DNA from: JAQGMJ01 sp036271855
Lineage (GTDB): Bacteria > Pseudomonadota > Gammaproteobacteria > Burkholderiales > JAEUOS01
Assembly: GCA_036271855.1 (NCBI GenBank)
Contig: DATAZV010000384.1
Span: forward strand, 1 to 48,588
Direction: 5' to 3'
Length of the DNA stretch: 48,588 nt
The position numbers and the translations under genes are program-made. Shown piece after piece: positions 14,938 to 22,702 of this stretch (position 1 is its first letter; each line of letters starts with the position of its first letter). The notes under the pieces were generated by a model, which was not told where the DNA came from, searched no databases, and saw only the letters and a program-made list of their open reading frames with translations.

Positions 14938-15959
14938 GGAATCTCCAGCTCGAAACGCGCACCGATGGCCACCGGCACGTTGTGCAGGGTGCCGCCGTGC
15001 GCCACGGCGACGGCGCGCGCCAGGGTCAGCCCGAGGCCGACGCCGTCTTTGCGCCCGGTGATGAAGGGCTCGAAAATCTGCTCGCGCACCGAGGGGTCGA
15101 TGCCCGCGCCTTCGTCCTGCACGTGGATGCGCAGGCTGCCGGCGTCGGCGGCCACGCCCAGCTCGATGCGCCCGGCGCGCGGGCTGTGGGCGATGGCGTT
15201 GAGCAGCAGGTTTTCCACCGCGCGGGCCAGGTGGTCGGGGTCGAAGGTCCACGACTCCGGCACGCCCTGGGGAATGAATTCGAGCATCACGCCGGCGGCG
15301 TCGGCCGGCGGCTGCACGCTGGCCAGGCGCTCGCGCATCCAGGCGTCCAGCGGCACGCGGCCGGGGGAGAGTTTCAGCGCCTGCGTCAGGCTCAGCAGGC
15401 CGGTGAGCAGGCGCTCAAGGCGCGCCACCTGGTTCAAGGTGAAGTCCATCGCCGCGCGCTCGGCGCCGGGCGGGGCGTGCAGCGCGTTTTCGACTTTCAG
15501 GCGCACCGCCGCCAGCGGGTTGCGGATCTCGTGCGCCAGTCCGGAGGCCAGGCGCCCGAGGGTGGCCATGCGCTCGGACTGCGCCAGCTTTTGCGACAGT
15601 TCCTCGTTGGCCGCGTGCTCGCTGCGCACGCGCCCGTTGAAGTCGTTCAGCGCGGCGACGATGCGGTCCAGCTCGGCGTCGCCGGAAAGCTCGAAGTCGC
15701 GCAACTGCACCAGGGTGTGGGCCGAGAGGGTGCGCTCGATGCCGCCCAAGGCCCCGCGCCAGGTGGCGAACAGGCGCGCCAGCCACAGGCTCATCAGCAG
15801 CGTCAGCGCCAGCAGAAGCATCAACGCGGCCATCATCAGCGTGTAGGCGGTGCCGCCGCTTTCGCGGGACAGGCCGAACATCAGGGCGCAAATCAGCAGG
15901 CAGGGCAAAGCCGCCCCGGCCCAGAGAATTGCGTTGCGTGTCCACAGTGCCTGCTTCAT
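14922..15959 (-). CDS. Membrane sensor histidine kinase, partner of the sigma-54 regulator
   Basis: A 345-residue kinase. Two membrane helices lie at about residues 10-30 and 40-62 with almost no periplasmic loop between them, so it probably senses within or below the membrane. A HAMP-like linker follows. The H-box LASGLAHEIRNPLAAV places the phosphorylated His at about H143. The ATP-binding domain has the N box ENLLLNAIAHS, the G1 box DEGAGID and the G2 box GVGLGLTLAR, as in NtrB/AtoS. The start at 15,959 is the ATG nearest the first helix; a GTG at 16,037 with AGGAG nine bases upstream is a real alternative adding 26 residues. It overlaps the regulator gene by 16 bp and probably phosphorylates its D52. 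Confidence 0.9.
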   Translation of the reverse strand: MKQALWTRNAILWAGAALPCLLICALMFGLSRESGGTAYTLMMAALMLLLALTLLMSLWLARLFATWRGALGGIERTLSAHTLVQLRDFELSGDAELDRIVAALNDFNGRVRSEHAANEELSQKLAQSERMATLGRLASGLAHEIRNPLAAVRLKVENALHAPPGAERAAMDFTLNQVARLERLLTGLLSLTQALKLSPGRVPLDAWMRERLASVQPPADAAGVMLEFIPQGVPESWTFDPDHLARAVENLLLNAIAHSPRAGRIELGVAADAGSLRIHVQDEGAGIDPSVREQIFEPFITGRKDGVGLGLTLARAVAVAHGGTLHNVPVAIGARFELEIPWHVS

Positions 15960-16471
15960 CCAGGGTAAGGGTCCGGCTGGCGCGATTGAGAGTTGTTGAT
16001 ATTGTTGATGTGCAAAGAAGCGCCTCGCGCACGGCACCCCTTTGAGCTCCTGCGAACCACAGCGGAAGCCTGCCCACTACCAGCGACGCCTTTGCCCCGG
16101 CGCCAATTGGAGGAATTTATTACCTCGCCCCGCCGCCGTATGTCAGGCGCATGCCTACACGGCGGCGACGCTTGCTTGGCGACGCAAAATTGTAAAGGCG
16201 GGGCCGGGAGGGTTCAAAGCGCCGGGCCGCAATCGGCGCCGGTGCGCGGCCGGATGTGGCGAAAAACATGCATAAGTGTTCGTTTTTATGGCGCTTTTGG
16301 GTCATTTTTGGCGATTTCCGGGCATTTATCCGTTTTCGCCAGCCACTTCACGGCAACGGGCAGCATGACGCCGGCGGACGCGGCGTCGGACGCCGCCGAC
16401 ACGCAACTCGGCGCAATGCTGGCTGAGGCGCTGCCTGCCGCATCGCATAGTGACCCCACCAGCACAAAGGG
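15960..16471. other. 512-bp intergenic region with an AT-richer block
   Basis: This gap separates the divergent kinase gene and a small forward gene. The centre (16,257-16,341) is richer in A/T than its surroundings and is bounded by a 9-bp inverted repeat, tggcgaaaa (16,257-16,265) and ttttcgcca (16,333-16,341), with repeated tttttggcg-like strings inside. It could hold promoters, a small RNA or an operator. A forward frame of 160 codons crosses the gap and ends in an ATGA overlap with the next gene, but its composition does not look coding. I see no further feature. Confidence 0.4.
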
Positions 16472-16831
16472 ATGAACAACATGAACGGGATAAACAACAT
16501 GAACGAACAGATGCCCACCCAAGCCAGCCCAGTCGCCAACCCGCCCACGACGATGGTGCGCTTCTCGCTCACCCTGGACGACTACATCGCCGAACTCAAC
16601 CGCCGCCTGGAAGCCCATGCGGACTACCGTGCAGGCATGCGCGTGGTGCGCGACCCGCTGGGCGCGGCCATCGGCGGGCGCGGCGGCTATACCTTCGAAT
16701 GGCCCAAGCCGCAGGACGATGACCCGCAAGCCTGGTTCGACACCCGCAACGTGGTGGACGATGTCGAGTTGCAGATGCGCGAGCACTATGTGCTGGAGGA
16801 GATGGCGGATTACGTGGAGCAGGCGGCGTAG
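16472..16831 (+). CDS. Small hypothetical protein
   Basis: A 119-residue soluble, acidic protein. The N-terminus MNNMNGINNMNEQM is encoded by two copies of aacaacatgaacg, and several Met codons there (16,472, 16,481, 16,499) could be the start. The ATG at 16,481 has the best placed AAGGG (nine bases upstream), so the first three residues are uncertain. The body has a segment FSLTLDDYIAELNRRLEAH that looks helical, and a Glu/Tyr-rich end. I do not recognise a family. It is monocistronic: a large hairpin (16,918-16,996) follows and the next gene is convergent. Confidence 0.6.
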   Translation: MNNMNGINNMNEQMPTQASPVANPPTTMVRFSLTLDDYIAELNRRLEAHADYRAGMRVVRDPLGAAIGGRGGYTFEWPKPQDDDPQAWFDTRNVVDDVELQMREHYVLEEMADYVEQAA

Positions 16832-16917
16832 GCGGCTGTCCCGGGCGTTGCTCGAATGGGAACGCCACCTTCGCCTGTTTCAGGCTAGGGCCGCGCAGGC
16901 TGCATCCCTCCGTTGCG

Positions 16918-17006
16918 AAAATCGGGGTCAAGGTCACGCAAATGCGATTTCGGTGAAGCTGAAAATCGCATTTGCGTTGCTGGTGACCCCGATTTTTTTT
17001 CGGAGC
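16918..17006. terminator. Long two-part hairpin, likely bidirectional terminator and member of the GGGTC repeat family
   Basis: The outer arms aaaatcggggtca (16,918-16,930) and tgaccccgatttt (16,984-16,996) are a perfect 13-bp pair. The inner arms at 16,937-16,950 and 16,963-16,976 (cgcaaatgcgattt) pair over 14 bp around tcggtgaagctg. Eight Ts end the element and a run of As begins it, so it would terminate transcription in both directions, as fits its place between the convergent genes ending at 16,831 and 17,010. The loop cggtgaagctgaaaa nearly matches that of the element at 44,475-44,498, showing common origin. Confidence 0.75.
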
Positions 17007-17009
17007 GTG

Positions 17010-18245
17010 CTACTTCGCTTCGCGTGACTGCGCGATGGTGCGCAGCTCCCACGGCAAGATCACCTTCGAGTAGATCACCGGGTCGGTCCAGCCGCGCGCT
17101 TCGCGCCCAAGGTGGCCGCCGACCGGGTTGAGCCACTCCTCCTTCGGCGCGGTGCCGCTGCGCATCAGCAATTCGAGGTCGGCGATCGGCACTTGCGTGT
17201 CTTTGACGCCGCCGACCAATAGCATCGGTGCCATCGGGCGGCCGAGCAGGCCGAGTTTCGCCAGCGACATGGCGGGCAGGATGCGCGCCAGATCATCAAT
17301 GGTTTTCGTGCCTTCGACCACGGCGATGAAGGCGGGCGCGAGGTCGAACAAATATTCGCGATTGCCCAGCGTGCCTTCGCGGGTGAATTTTTCGGAGAAG
17401 AAAATATCAATCGGCGGGGACTGCGCCACCGCGCCGATCAGGCGCTTTTCTTCGGTAATGGCAATCTTCGTCGCCCAGTAGCCGCCGAAGGAAACGCCGT
17501 GGGTGAGAATGCGTTTGCTATCGACTTCCGGGCGCTTGTTCAGGTAATCCAGGATCGCGCTGAACATGCGGTCCGAGGTCGGGCTCACCTTCACCGGCGC
17601 CTGGCCGGTGCCGGGGCTGTCCACCGCGAAAAAGCCGACGCCGTGTTTCAGCACCGCGTCGTAGGTCTCGGCCACGGTTTCCTTGCGGCTGTCCAGGCCG
17701 CTGATGGCCAGCACCAGTGGGACTGGCCCCGTCGCGCTTTTGGGGAGCCGCAAGTAGCCGACGATCTCACTCATCCCATGCCCGGTGTCGAAGGGAATGC
17801 GCACCACTTCCAGCGGCGGGTCCAGCGTGCGCGCGTATTTGGCGTAGGCGTCGAGCGCATTCGCATACGACTGCTGCTTGCCCGGCGAAGCCGGCACCGG
17901 CCACTGGCCGAAGTAATACAGGCGCCAGGCGCGCTTGTAATTGGCGGCGGCCTCGGCGGGCGTTTTCGCCGCCTGCGCCTGCGCCATGTATTTGCCGGCG
18001 ACGGCGCCGAAGCCCGCGGCCCAGTCGTCGCGCTCGCGGGTCTTGATGCGTGAGAGCGCGTCGCGCACGTCGGCCGGGTCCAGCCCGCCCATCGGGTAGG
18101 CGCCGCGCTCGGCGCGCGCCTGCGCCTCCACCTTGATTTCGTCGATGCTGCGCTCGGGCACCTGGGCGTGGGCGGCGCTGAAACATAGCGCCGCAGTGAG
18201 TGCGACGGCACGCGCGAAGGCGCGGCCGGGGAAGGGTAAGGGCAT
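17010..18245 (-). CDS. Secreted FrsA/DUF1100-like alpha/beta hydrolase
   Basis: A 411-residue protein with a signal peptide (residues 1-28, ending SAAHAQ). It belongs to the alpha/beta-hydrolase superfamily and most resembles the FrsA/esterase group with a long N-terminal helical part. The nucleophile elbow is GVSFGGYWA. A plausible acid is the Asp of GGVKDTQVP, and the His is in VGGHLG near the C-terminus. The oxyanion region is VLAISGLDSRKE. The start at 18,245 has GGAGA seven bases upstream; the frame is open to 18,428 but that part precedes the signal peptide. A periplasmic esterase or peptidase is likely, and the substrate is unknown. It is the last gene of a reverse-strand run that ends at the hairpin at 16,918. 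Confidence 0.85.
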   Translation of the reverse strand: MPLPFPGRAFARAVALTAALCFSAAHAQVPERSIDEIKVEAQARAERGAYPMGGLDPADVRDALSRIKTRERDDWAAGFGAVAGKYMAQAQAAKTPAEAAANYKRAWRLYYFGQWPVPASPGKQQSYANALDAYAKYARTLDPPLEVVRIPFDTGHGMSEIVGYLRLPKSATGPVPLVLAISGLDSRKETVAETYDAVLKHGVGFFAVDSPGTGQAPVKVSPTSDRMFSAILDYLNKRPEVDSKRILTHGVSFGGYWATKIAITEEKRLIGAVAQSPPIDIFFSEKFTREGTLGNREYLFDLAPAFIAVVEGTKTIDDLARILPAMSLAKLGLLGRPMAPMLLVGGVKDTQVPIADLELLMRSGTAPKEEWLNPVGGHLGREARGWTDPVIYSKVILPWELRTIAQSREAK

Positions 18246-18464
18246 GCGAGTCTCCGTTATGGTTTTGTTGTCGGCGGCGCCGCGAATTCTCAAGGCGCGC
18301 TCGCGGCGATTGTCGCACCAAAGAAATGTTCGCGCGGCGAATGGGGAGGGGGCCGGGTATTGCCGGGGAGGCGCCGTCTTCCGGCTTGCAGCCCGGCCGA
18401 GGTGCTGTTCGATAACGCGCTTGCCCACGTGCGGCGCCGGGCCGCCGGGGCTGCTGGTGCCGGC

Positions 18465-19211
18465 CTACTTGCCGGCGAGCTGGCGCTTGGCGCGCTCGGC
18501 CGCGTAGGCCTTGGCGGCCTTGATCAGCGCGGCGTCGCCCGAGGCCATGGCGTCCTTGAGCGACTTCTGGCCGTATTCCATGTTGTTCATCAGCTTGCCC
18601 AGGTCCAGGGTGCTGCCGAACTTCTTTTTATATAGCGACTGAAAGTCCGACAGCAGCGATACCTCGGCAGCCGAGGGGTGGCTGGAGTGCCGATGATGTT
18701 CGGCGGCGGGCGCTGGTGCTGCCGGGGGCGGCGCCGCCTGGGGTGGCTGCGCCTTCGGCGGCTGGGCTTGCGGTGGCTGCGCCTTGGGCGGCTGCGCTTG
18801 CGATGGCTGGGCCTGCGGCGGCTGCGCCTTGGGTGGCTGCGCTTGCGATGACTCCGCCTGCAGCGGCTCCAGTTGCAGCGGCGCCATCGGTGGCGGGTCC
18901 GTCTGCAAGGGCTCCAGTTGCAGCTCCTGCGGTGCCCCGGCATCGCCGCTTTCCAGCAGTTTCAGCTTGCGGGTTTTTTCCAGGGCCTGCATCGGCGTCA
19001 GGGTGATGGACTCGATCGCTTCCTGCCGCTCGACCTGCAGGTGGGCGGCCATGTTGCGCAGGGTCTGGTTTTCGCTTCGCAGGGCGCGTTCGAAAGCCTG
19101 GAAGGCATAAAGATCGTCGGCGATGAATTCATCGACGTCGAAGGGTTCTTTAAAGACACCGACATACAGCGCGTGAAAGCGCATGTAGCGTTCTTCAATG
19201 GAGTCGGACAT
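18465..19211 (-). CDS. Hypothetical protein with a Pro/Gln/Ala pentapeptide repeat
   Basis: A 248-residue protein in three parts: a helical acidic N-terminus (1-95) with RYMRFHALYVGVFKEPFDVDEF, a central linker (about 115-165) made of [QK]-A-Q-P-[PS] pentapeptides, and a C-terminal helical part (180-248) rich in Lys and Ala. The linker is encoded by a roughly 15-bp repeat between about 18,735 and 18,860. There is no signal peptide. The Pro/Gln linker suggests two domains that must be held apart, as in adaptor proteins, but no domain is recognised. The start at 19,211 is chosen from the change of composition; no strong ribosome-binding site is visible. The gene lies downstream of the CHAT gene on the same strand, with a 321-bp gap. 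Confidence 0.6.
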   Translation of the reverse strand: MSDSIEERYMRFHALYVGVFKEPFDVDEFIADDLYAFQAFERALRSENQTLRNMAAHLQVERQEAIESITLTPMQALEKTRKLKLLESGDAGAPQELQLEPLQTDPPPMAPLQLEPLQAESSQAQPPKAQPPQAQPSQAQPPKAQPPQAQPPKAQPPQAAPPPAAPAPAAEHHRHSSHPSAAEVSLLSDFQSLYKKKFGSTLDLGKLMNNMEYGQKSLKDAMASGDAALIKAAKAYAAERAKRQLAGK

Positions 19212-19532
19212 GGTGTGGCGATCTTGCGTGCAGTGCGGCCGGCAAAGGGGCAATGTACAACAGACGGGGCGGCGGTAACAGCGGAAACGGCAGTCTCGCC
19301 GCGAACGGAAGGCAAGGCCGCGTGCTGCTGACTGTGCAATGGCTTGCCCGGGCCAATGGTAGGCAGCGGCAGGCGCCGTGTCCAGTGCCGCGTATCGCCA
19401 TTTAAAGCAAAGTAACAATCTGGACCAGCCATGCCGGAATCAAGAATCAACATTGTTCCGGCGTGGCGCGCAGGTTCATCCGCCCGATTGCCCGGTCCCC
19501 TTGTCTTCAATCGACCCGTTCAATCGACCCGC
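19212..19532. other. 321-bp gap downstream of the CHAT gene
   Basis: No gene is recognised here. It holds the hairpin at 19,428-19,467 and, next to the CHAT stop, four imperfect copies of tcaatcgacccg/tcagttgactcg (about 19,509-19,560) that extend into the last codons of the CHAT gene. Each copy carries a TGA on the reverse strand, so the array gives several successive stop codons. Confidence 0.5.
19428..19467 (-). terminator. Probable terminator downstream of the CHAT gene
   Basis: Arms gccatgccggaa (19,428-19,439) and ttccggcgtggc (19,456-19,467) pair over 12 bp with one G-T pair, around a 16-nt loop. It lies about 65 bp past the CHAT stop on the reverse strand. The following sequence has only a weak T-rich stretch, so the call is tentative. 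Confidence 0.4.
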
Positions 19533-21950
19533 TCAGTTGACTCGCCCGGTCAGTTGAAACGCCGCCCAGAAAAACGGGTGCGGAAAGTTGGCGCGGGTGC
19601 TGAGCTGGGCCTGGCGCAGGGCTTCGTCCTTGTTCATCGTCGGCAGGTTGCGGTAGAACGCCGTCATCAGTTCGCCGGTGGCGCGGTCGTCCACGCTCCA
19701 CAGGCTGGCGACAATCGAGCGGCTGCCGGCGTAGAGAAAGCCGCGCGTCAGGCCCACCACGTCGTCGCCGCTGTTGATCGCGCCCAGGCCGGTTTCGCAG
19801 GCGGAGAGGGTGACGAGGTCGGTGTCCAGGCGGGTCGAATAGAGCTCGCCCGCGGTGAGCAGGCCGGCGTCCGGCGTATCGCCGGCGAGGAACAGGCCGG
19901 AGTGCAAGGGGTTGGCGCTTTCGAATTTGCCGTGGGTGGCAAAGTGCAGGCGCGAGAAGCCGCCGGCGGCGCTGAGAAAGTTGGCCTTGCTGGCTTCCTT
20001 GCGCACCAGCAGCCGCGAGGCGGGCACCATCGCGGCCAGGGTGCGGGCCTCGCCTTCGGCGAATTTGAGGTCGTAATCGGCGCTGCCCAGGTCGGGGTTG
20101 CCGAACACCAGCAGTTGCGCTTGGCCGCCGCCTTGCGCGGCGCGCAGGTATTTGAGCACGCTGGCGCTGGGCAGGTAGTGCATGCGGTACGCATCGATCA
20201 GCAGGCCGCCGTCGGGCTGTTGCAGCACCGCGAAGGGCAGGTAGTGCAGCGCGCCGTGGCCCACCACCACCACGTTCTTCGAGCTGATCAGGGGGGCGAG
20301 CGGCGCCCATAGCTGCTCATGCAGCGCGCGCGCGGGCGCCTGCCAGGCGGCGGAGTTGACGTCTTCGAGGGCCTTGCGCAGGCCGGCGATCTTGTCAGCC
20401 AGGCCGGCGCCCTCGAGTTTCACGCCTTGCAGCTTGTCGCGGCTGACCACGAAAGCGACCAGTTCATCGCCCTGGTAATAATATTCGACCAGGGTTTCGT
20501 CGGCCGCCAGCAGCGCCTGGATCTCCGGTGTCGGCACCGCGCCCACTGTCACCAGCGAAGAAAACTCCGGCGCCGCCGCGCGCACTTCCTGGCGCGCGGC
20601 GATCAGGCCGCGCACTTCGGAGCGGTCGGCGCGGTCGGCTAAGGGGGCGCCGGGTGCGTCGGTGGGCTGCGTCGATTTGCCGCCCTCGGGCGGCGGCACC
20701 GGCAGGTCCGGCGCGTCCAGCCGCTGCAGCAACTGGTTCATCCGCTCCGGCGCCAGGCCCTGGACGGCGAAATTGTTCTTGCCCGAGAGCATGTCCACCA
20801 ACGCGCGCGACTTCGAGCGCTCGACGTAATCAAAAGCCTCCGCGCTCTTGCCCTGCGCCAGCAGCAGCGCCACCAGGCGCGCATACAGCCCCTGCTTGTC
20901 GCCGACAAAGCCGATCTTGCTGCCTTCGGTGTTGATGCTGGAGCGCTGCAGCTCGACCATCTCCACCGCTTTGGCGTAATAGTCCGCCGCCGCGTCCAGC
21001 TGCTGCTCGGCCTGGGCCAGGCGCCCGCGCTCGTACAGCGCCACCCAGTAGAGGTCGCCCATGTCGCGGATGCGCGGCGAGGCCAGCGCCTCGTCGAAGG
21101 TGCTCTTCGCCTCGGCGGTCTTGCCGGTCTCGGCCAGCGCCTTGCCGCGCATCACCAGGCGCGGGATTTCGAGGATCGAAGTCGTGCTGTCGCCGCGATA
21201 GGCATAAGGGCCCAGGCTGTTGACGAAGGAAACCATCACCTTCATCGAGGCCGGGCTGGCGGGGATGTACTTCAGCGCGTCCTGGTAGCGGCCCATCGCC
21301 ATGTAGACCTGGGCCAGCGCGTTGTCCTTGATCCAGGTCCACATGCGCAGGCCGATGATCGGGCGCGAGACGTCTTCCAGTTGCAGGGCCAGGGCCGCCG
21401 CCTCGGCGGGGTGGCCGGCGCGGCTGGCCGCCAGGGTCTGCACTTCGAGCGCGGCCATGCGATAGCGCGCGGTGGGGTAGAGCGAGGTGCCGCCGCGCTC
21501 CGGAATTTTCGCCAGGATCACCAGCGCCTGGGCGGCGGCCGCGCTCGCCTTCGCGTAATCCCCCAGCTCGAACCAGGCGCGCGCGCGCAGCACCTGCGGC
21601 AAGGGCCGCGCGTCCGATGAGGAGATGAACATCACGTACTGGTCGAGGGCGATATCCACATCGCCCGCCTGCGCAATCGCCTCCAGCCGGTCGGCGCAGG
21701 CGAACAGTTTTTCATACTGCTTGAGCTTGCCGTAGGCGATGCACAGGTAGCCCAGCACGCTGGCCTCGGCCTTGGCGCCGCGCGCCAGCTTGGCTTCAGC
21801 CTCGCTTTTCAGGTCGGCGAAGCGGCCGGCAGTTTCAAGGTAGGTCAGGCTTTCTTCGGCCCGCGCCGGGCCGGCCCAGGCGAGCGACGCCGCCACGCAG
21901 GCGCACAGGCCCAAGGCGCGCAGGGCGGCTGATTTCGAGCGTTGCATCAT
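19533..21950 (-). CDS. Secreted TPR-CHAT protein (caspase-like peptidase)
   Basis: An 805-residue protein. Residues 1-31 are a Sec signal peptide (cleavage near ARAEE), so it acts outside the cytoplasm. Residues 35-400 are TPR-like helical repeats (for example MAMGRYQDALKYI and LAETGKTAEAKSTFDEAL). Residues 520-800 form a CHAT domain, with the catalytic dyad visible as H673 in LHFATHGKF and C718 in TLSACETGLG. CHAT proteases are caspase relatives, some used with TPR parts as regulated cell-death or cleavage modules, although many secreted ones are uncharacterised. The ATG is duplicated (21,950 and 21,947) and overlapped by the palindrome ttgcatcatgcaa. The neighbours give no clear partner, and the substrate is unknown. 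Confidence 0.9.
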   Translation of the reverse strand: MMQRSKSAALRALGLCACVAASLAWAGPARAEESLTYLETAGRFADLKSEAEAKLARGAKAEASVLGYLCIAYGKLKQYEKLFACADRLEAIAQAGDVDIALDQYVMFISSSDARPLPQVLRARAWFELGDYAKASAAAAQALVILAKIPERGGTSLYPTARYRMAALEVQTLAASRAGHPAEAAALALQLEDVSRPIIGLRMWTWIKDNALAQVYMAMGRYQDALKYIPASPASMKVMVSFVNSLGPYAYRGDSTTSILEIPRLVMRGKALAETGKTAEAKSTFDEALASPRIRDMGDLYWVALYERGRLAQAEQQLDAAADYYAKAVEMVELQRSSINTEGSKIGFVGDKQGLYARLVALLLAQGKSAEAFDYVERSKSRALVDMLSGKNNFAVQGLAPERMNQLLQRLDAPDLPVPPPEGGKSTQPTDAPGAPLADRADRSEVRGLIAARQEVRAAAPEFSSLVTVGAVPTPEIQALLAADETLVEYYYQGDELVAFVVSRDKLQGVKLEGAGLADKIAGLRKALEDVNSAAWQAPARALHEQLWAPLAPLISSKNVVVVGHGALHYLPFAVLQQPDGGLLIDAYRMHYLPSASVLKYLRAAQGGGQAQLLVFGNPDLGSADYDLKFAEGEARTLAAMVPASRLLVRKEASKANFLSAAGGFSRLHFATHGKFESANPLHSGLFLAGDTPDAGLLTAGELYSTRLDTDLVTLSACETGLGAINSGDDVVGLTRGFLYAGSRSIVASLWSVDDRATGELMTAFYRNLPTMNKDEALRQAQLSTRANFPHPFFWAAFQLTGRVN

Positions 21951-22125
21951 GCAATGCGAACTTTTCAGAGTTCCGCACTGGAGGTCGTGGCAGGCGGAAG
22001 GCCATCGAGCGAACCGGCGGCGGCATCGCGGCCGCCCCGGTGGACCCGGAGTCAGCCCCGCGCACGGGCTGTTGATGCTGCAATATACGCTCCTTTTTAT
22101 GGCCCGCAGTGTTGTTGCGCGGCGC

Positions 22126-22614
22126 CTATTTCTTCGGCGTGATGAAGTCGAAGCCGCTGGACTGGCTGATGTAGATCAGGCAGTCGGTATTCCCCAGGCA
22201 CTTGGTGATGTGGTTGATCTTGCCCTTCTGGAAGTAGTACGAGCCCGGCCCCAGCACCACCTCCGCGTAGGAAGTCGGCCCCGGCGCCACGGCCGCCTGC
22301 CCGACTTCGGCATTGACCACCGAGCCCTCGACGATCACGCCGTAGTAGTCCCCGGTGTGCCAATGCGCCGGGCTGACGAAGCCCTTGGTCAGGCGCAGCA
22401 GGGAGCCGTGCGGGCCGGTCGAGGCCTTGCCCCAGACGGTGCCCAGTTGCGGGCCGCCCAGGTCCTTGTACTTCACCTGGTCGGCCGGCAGGTTCAGCGA
22501 GCGCGGCGCGCGCGGCTGCTGCGCCAGCAGCGCAGGCGCGGCGAGCACGGCGGCGAGGGCGGCCAGGGCGGGAAGGGGGATGAAAAAAGCGGCGGTTTTT
22601 CTGAACATCGGCAT
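22126..22614 (-). CDS. Secreted cupin-fold protein (DUF4437-like)
   Basis: A 162-residue protein with a signal peptide (residues 1-32, ending LLAQQ). The mature part is a single cupin barrel: GSLLRLTKGFVSPAHWHTGDYYGVIVEGSVVN contains the first cupin motif with a likely metal-binding H-W-H. The second motif is degenerate around VVLGPGSYYFQKGKINHITKC, which keeps one His. Two Cys near the end (TKCLGNTDC) may form a disulfide in the periplasm. It resembles the DUF4437 group. AGGA lies eight bases before the ATG at 22,614. It is divergent from the LysR regulator, which therefore probably controls it. The catalytic role is unknown. Confidence 0.78.
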   Translation of the reverse strand: MPMFRKTAAFFIPLPALAALAAVLAAPALLAQQPRAPRSLNLPADQVKYKDLGGPQLGTVWGKASTGPHGSLLRLTKGFVSPAHWHTGDYYGVIVEGSVVNAEVGQAAVAPGPTSYAEVVLGPGSYYFQKGKINHITKCLGNTDCLIYISQSSGFDFITPKK

Positions 22615-22684
22615 GAGGGTGTTCCTTCGGGAGCGGGTGGCCGGAATCGGCGGGAAGCGCAGTGTGCCGCCGCGCCATGTATCA

Positions 22685-22700
22685 TTCCAATAGATTGGAA
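22685..22700. promoter_or_regulatory. LysR-type operator between cupin and LysR genes
   Basis: ttccaatagattggaa is a near-perfect 16-bp palindrome (7 bp each side of ag) with the T-N11-A architecture of LysR-type boxes, flanked by atcat and atgat. It ends two bases before the lysR ATG and 71 bp from the cupin start, in the 88-bp divergent gap. Binding here would block the regulator's own translation start and could activate the cupin. Confidence 0.65.
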
Positions 22701-22702
22701 CA

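Noticed and set aside
13618..15846. 742-codon forward frame opposite the two-component pair
   Set aside because: Antisense to genes with intact receiver, AAA+ and kinase motifs; no recognisable domain of its own.
15993..16475. 160-codon forward gene ending in an ATGA overlap with the next gene
   Set aside because: No start signal or recognisable motif, it crosses an AT-rich regulatory-looking block and part lies antisense to the kinase start.
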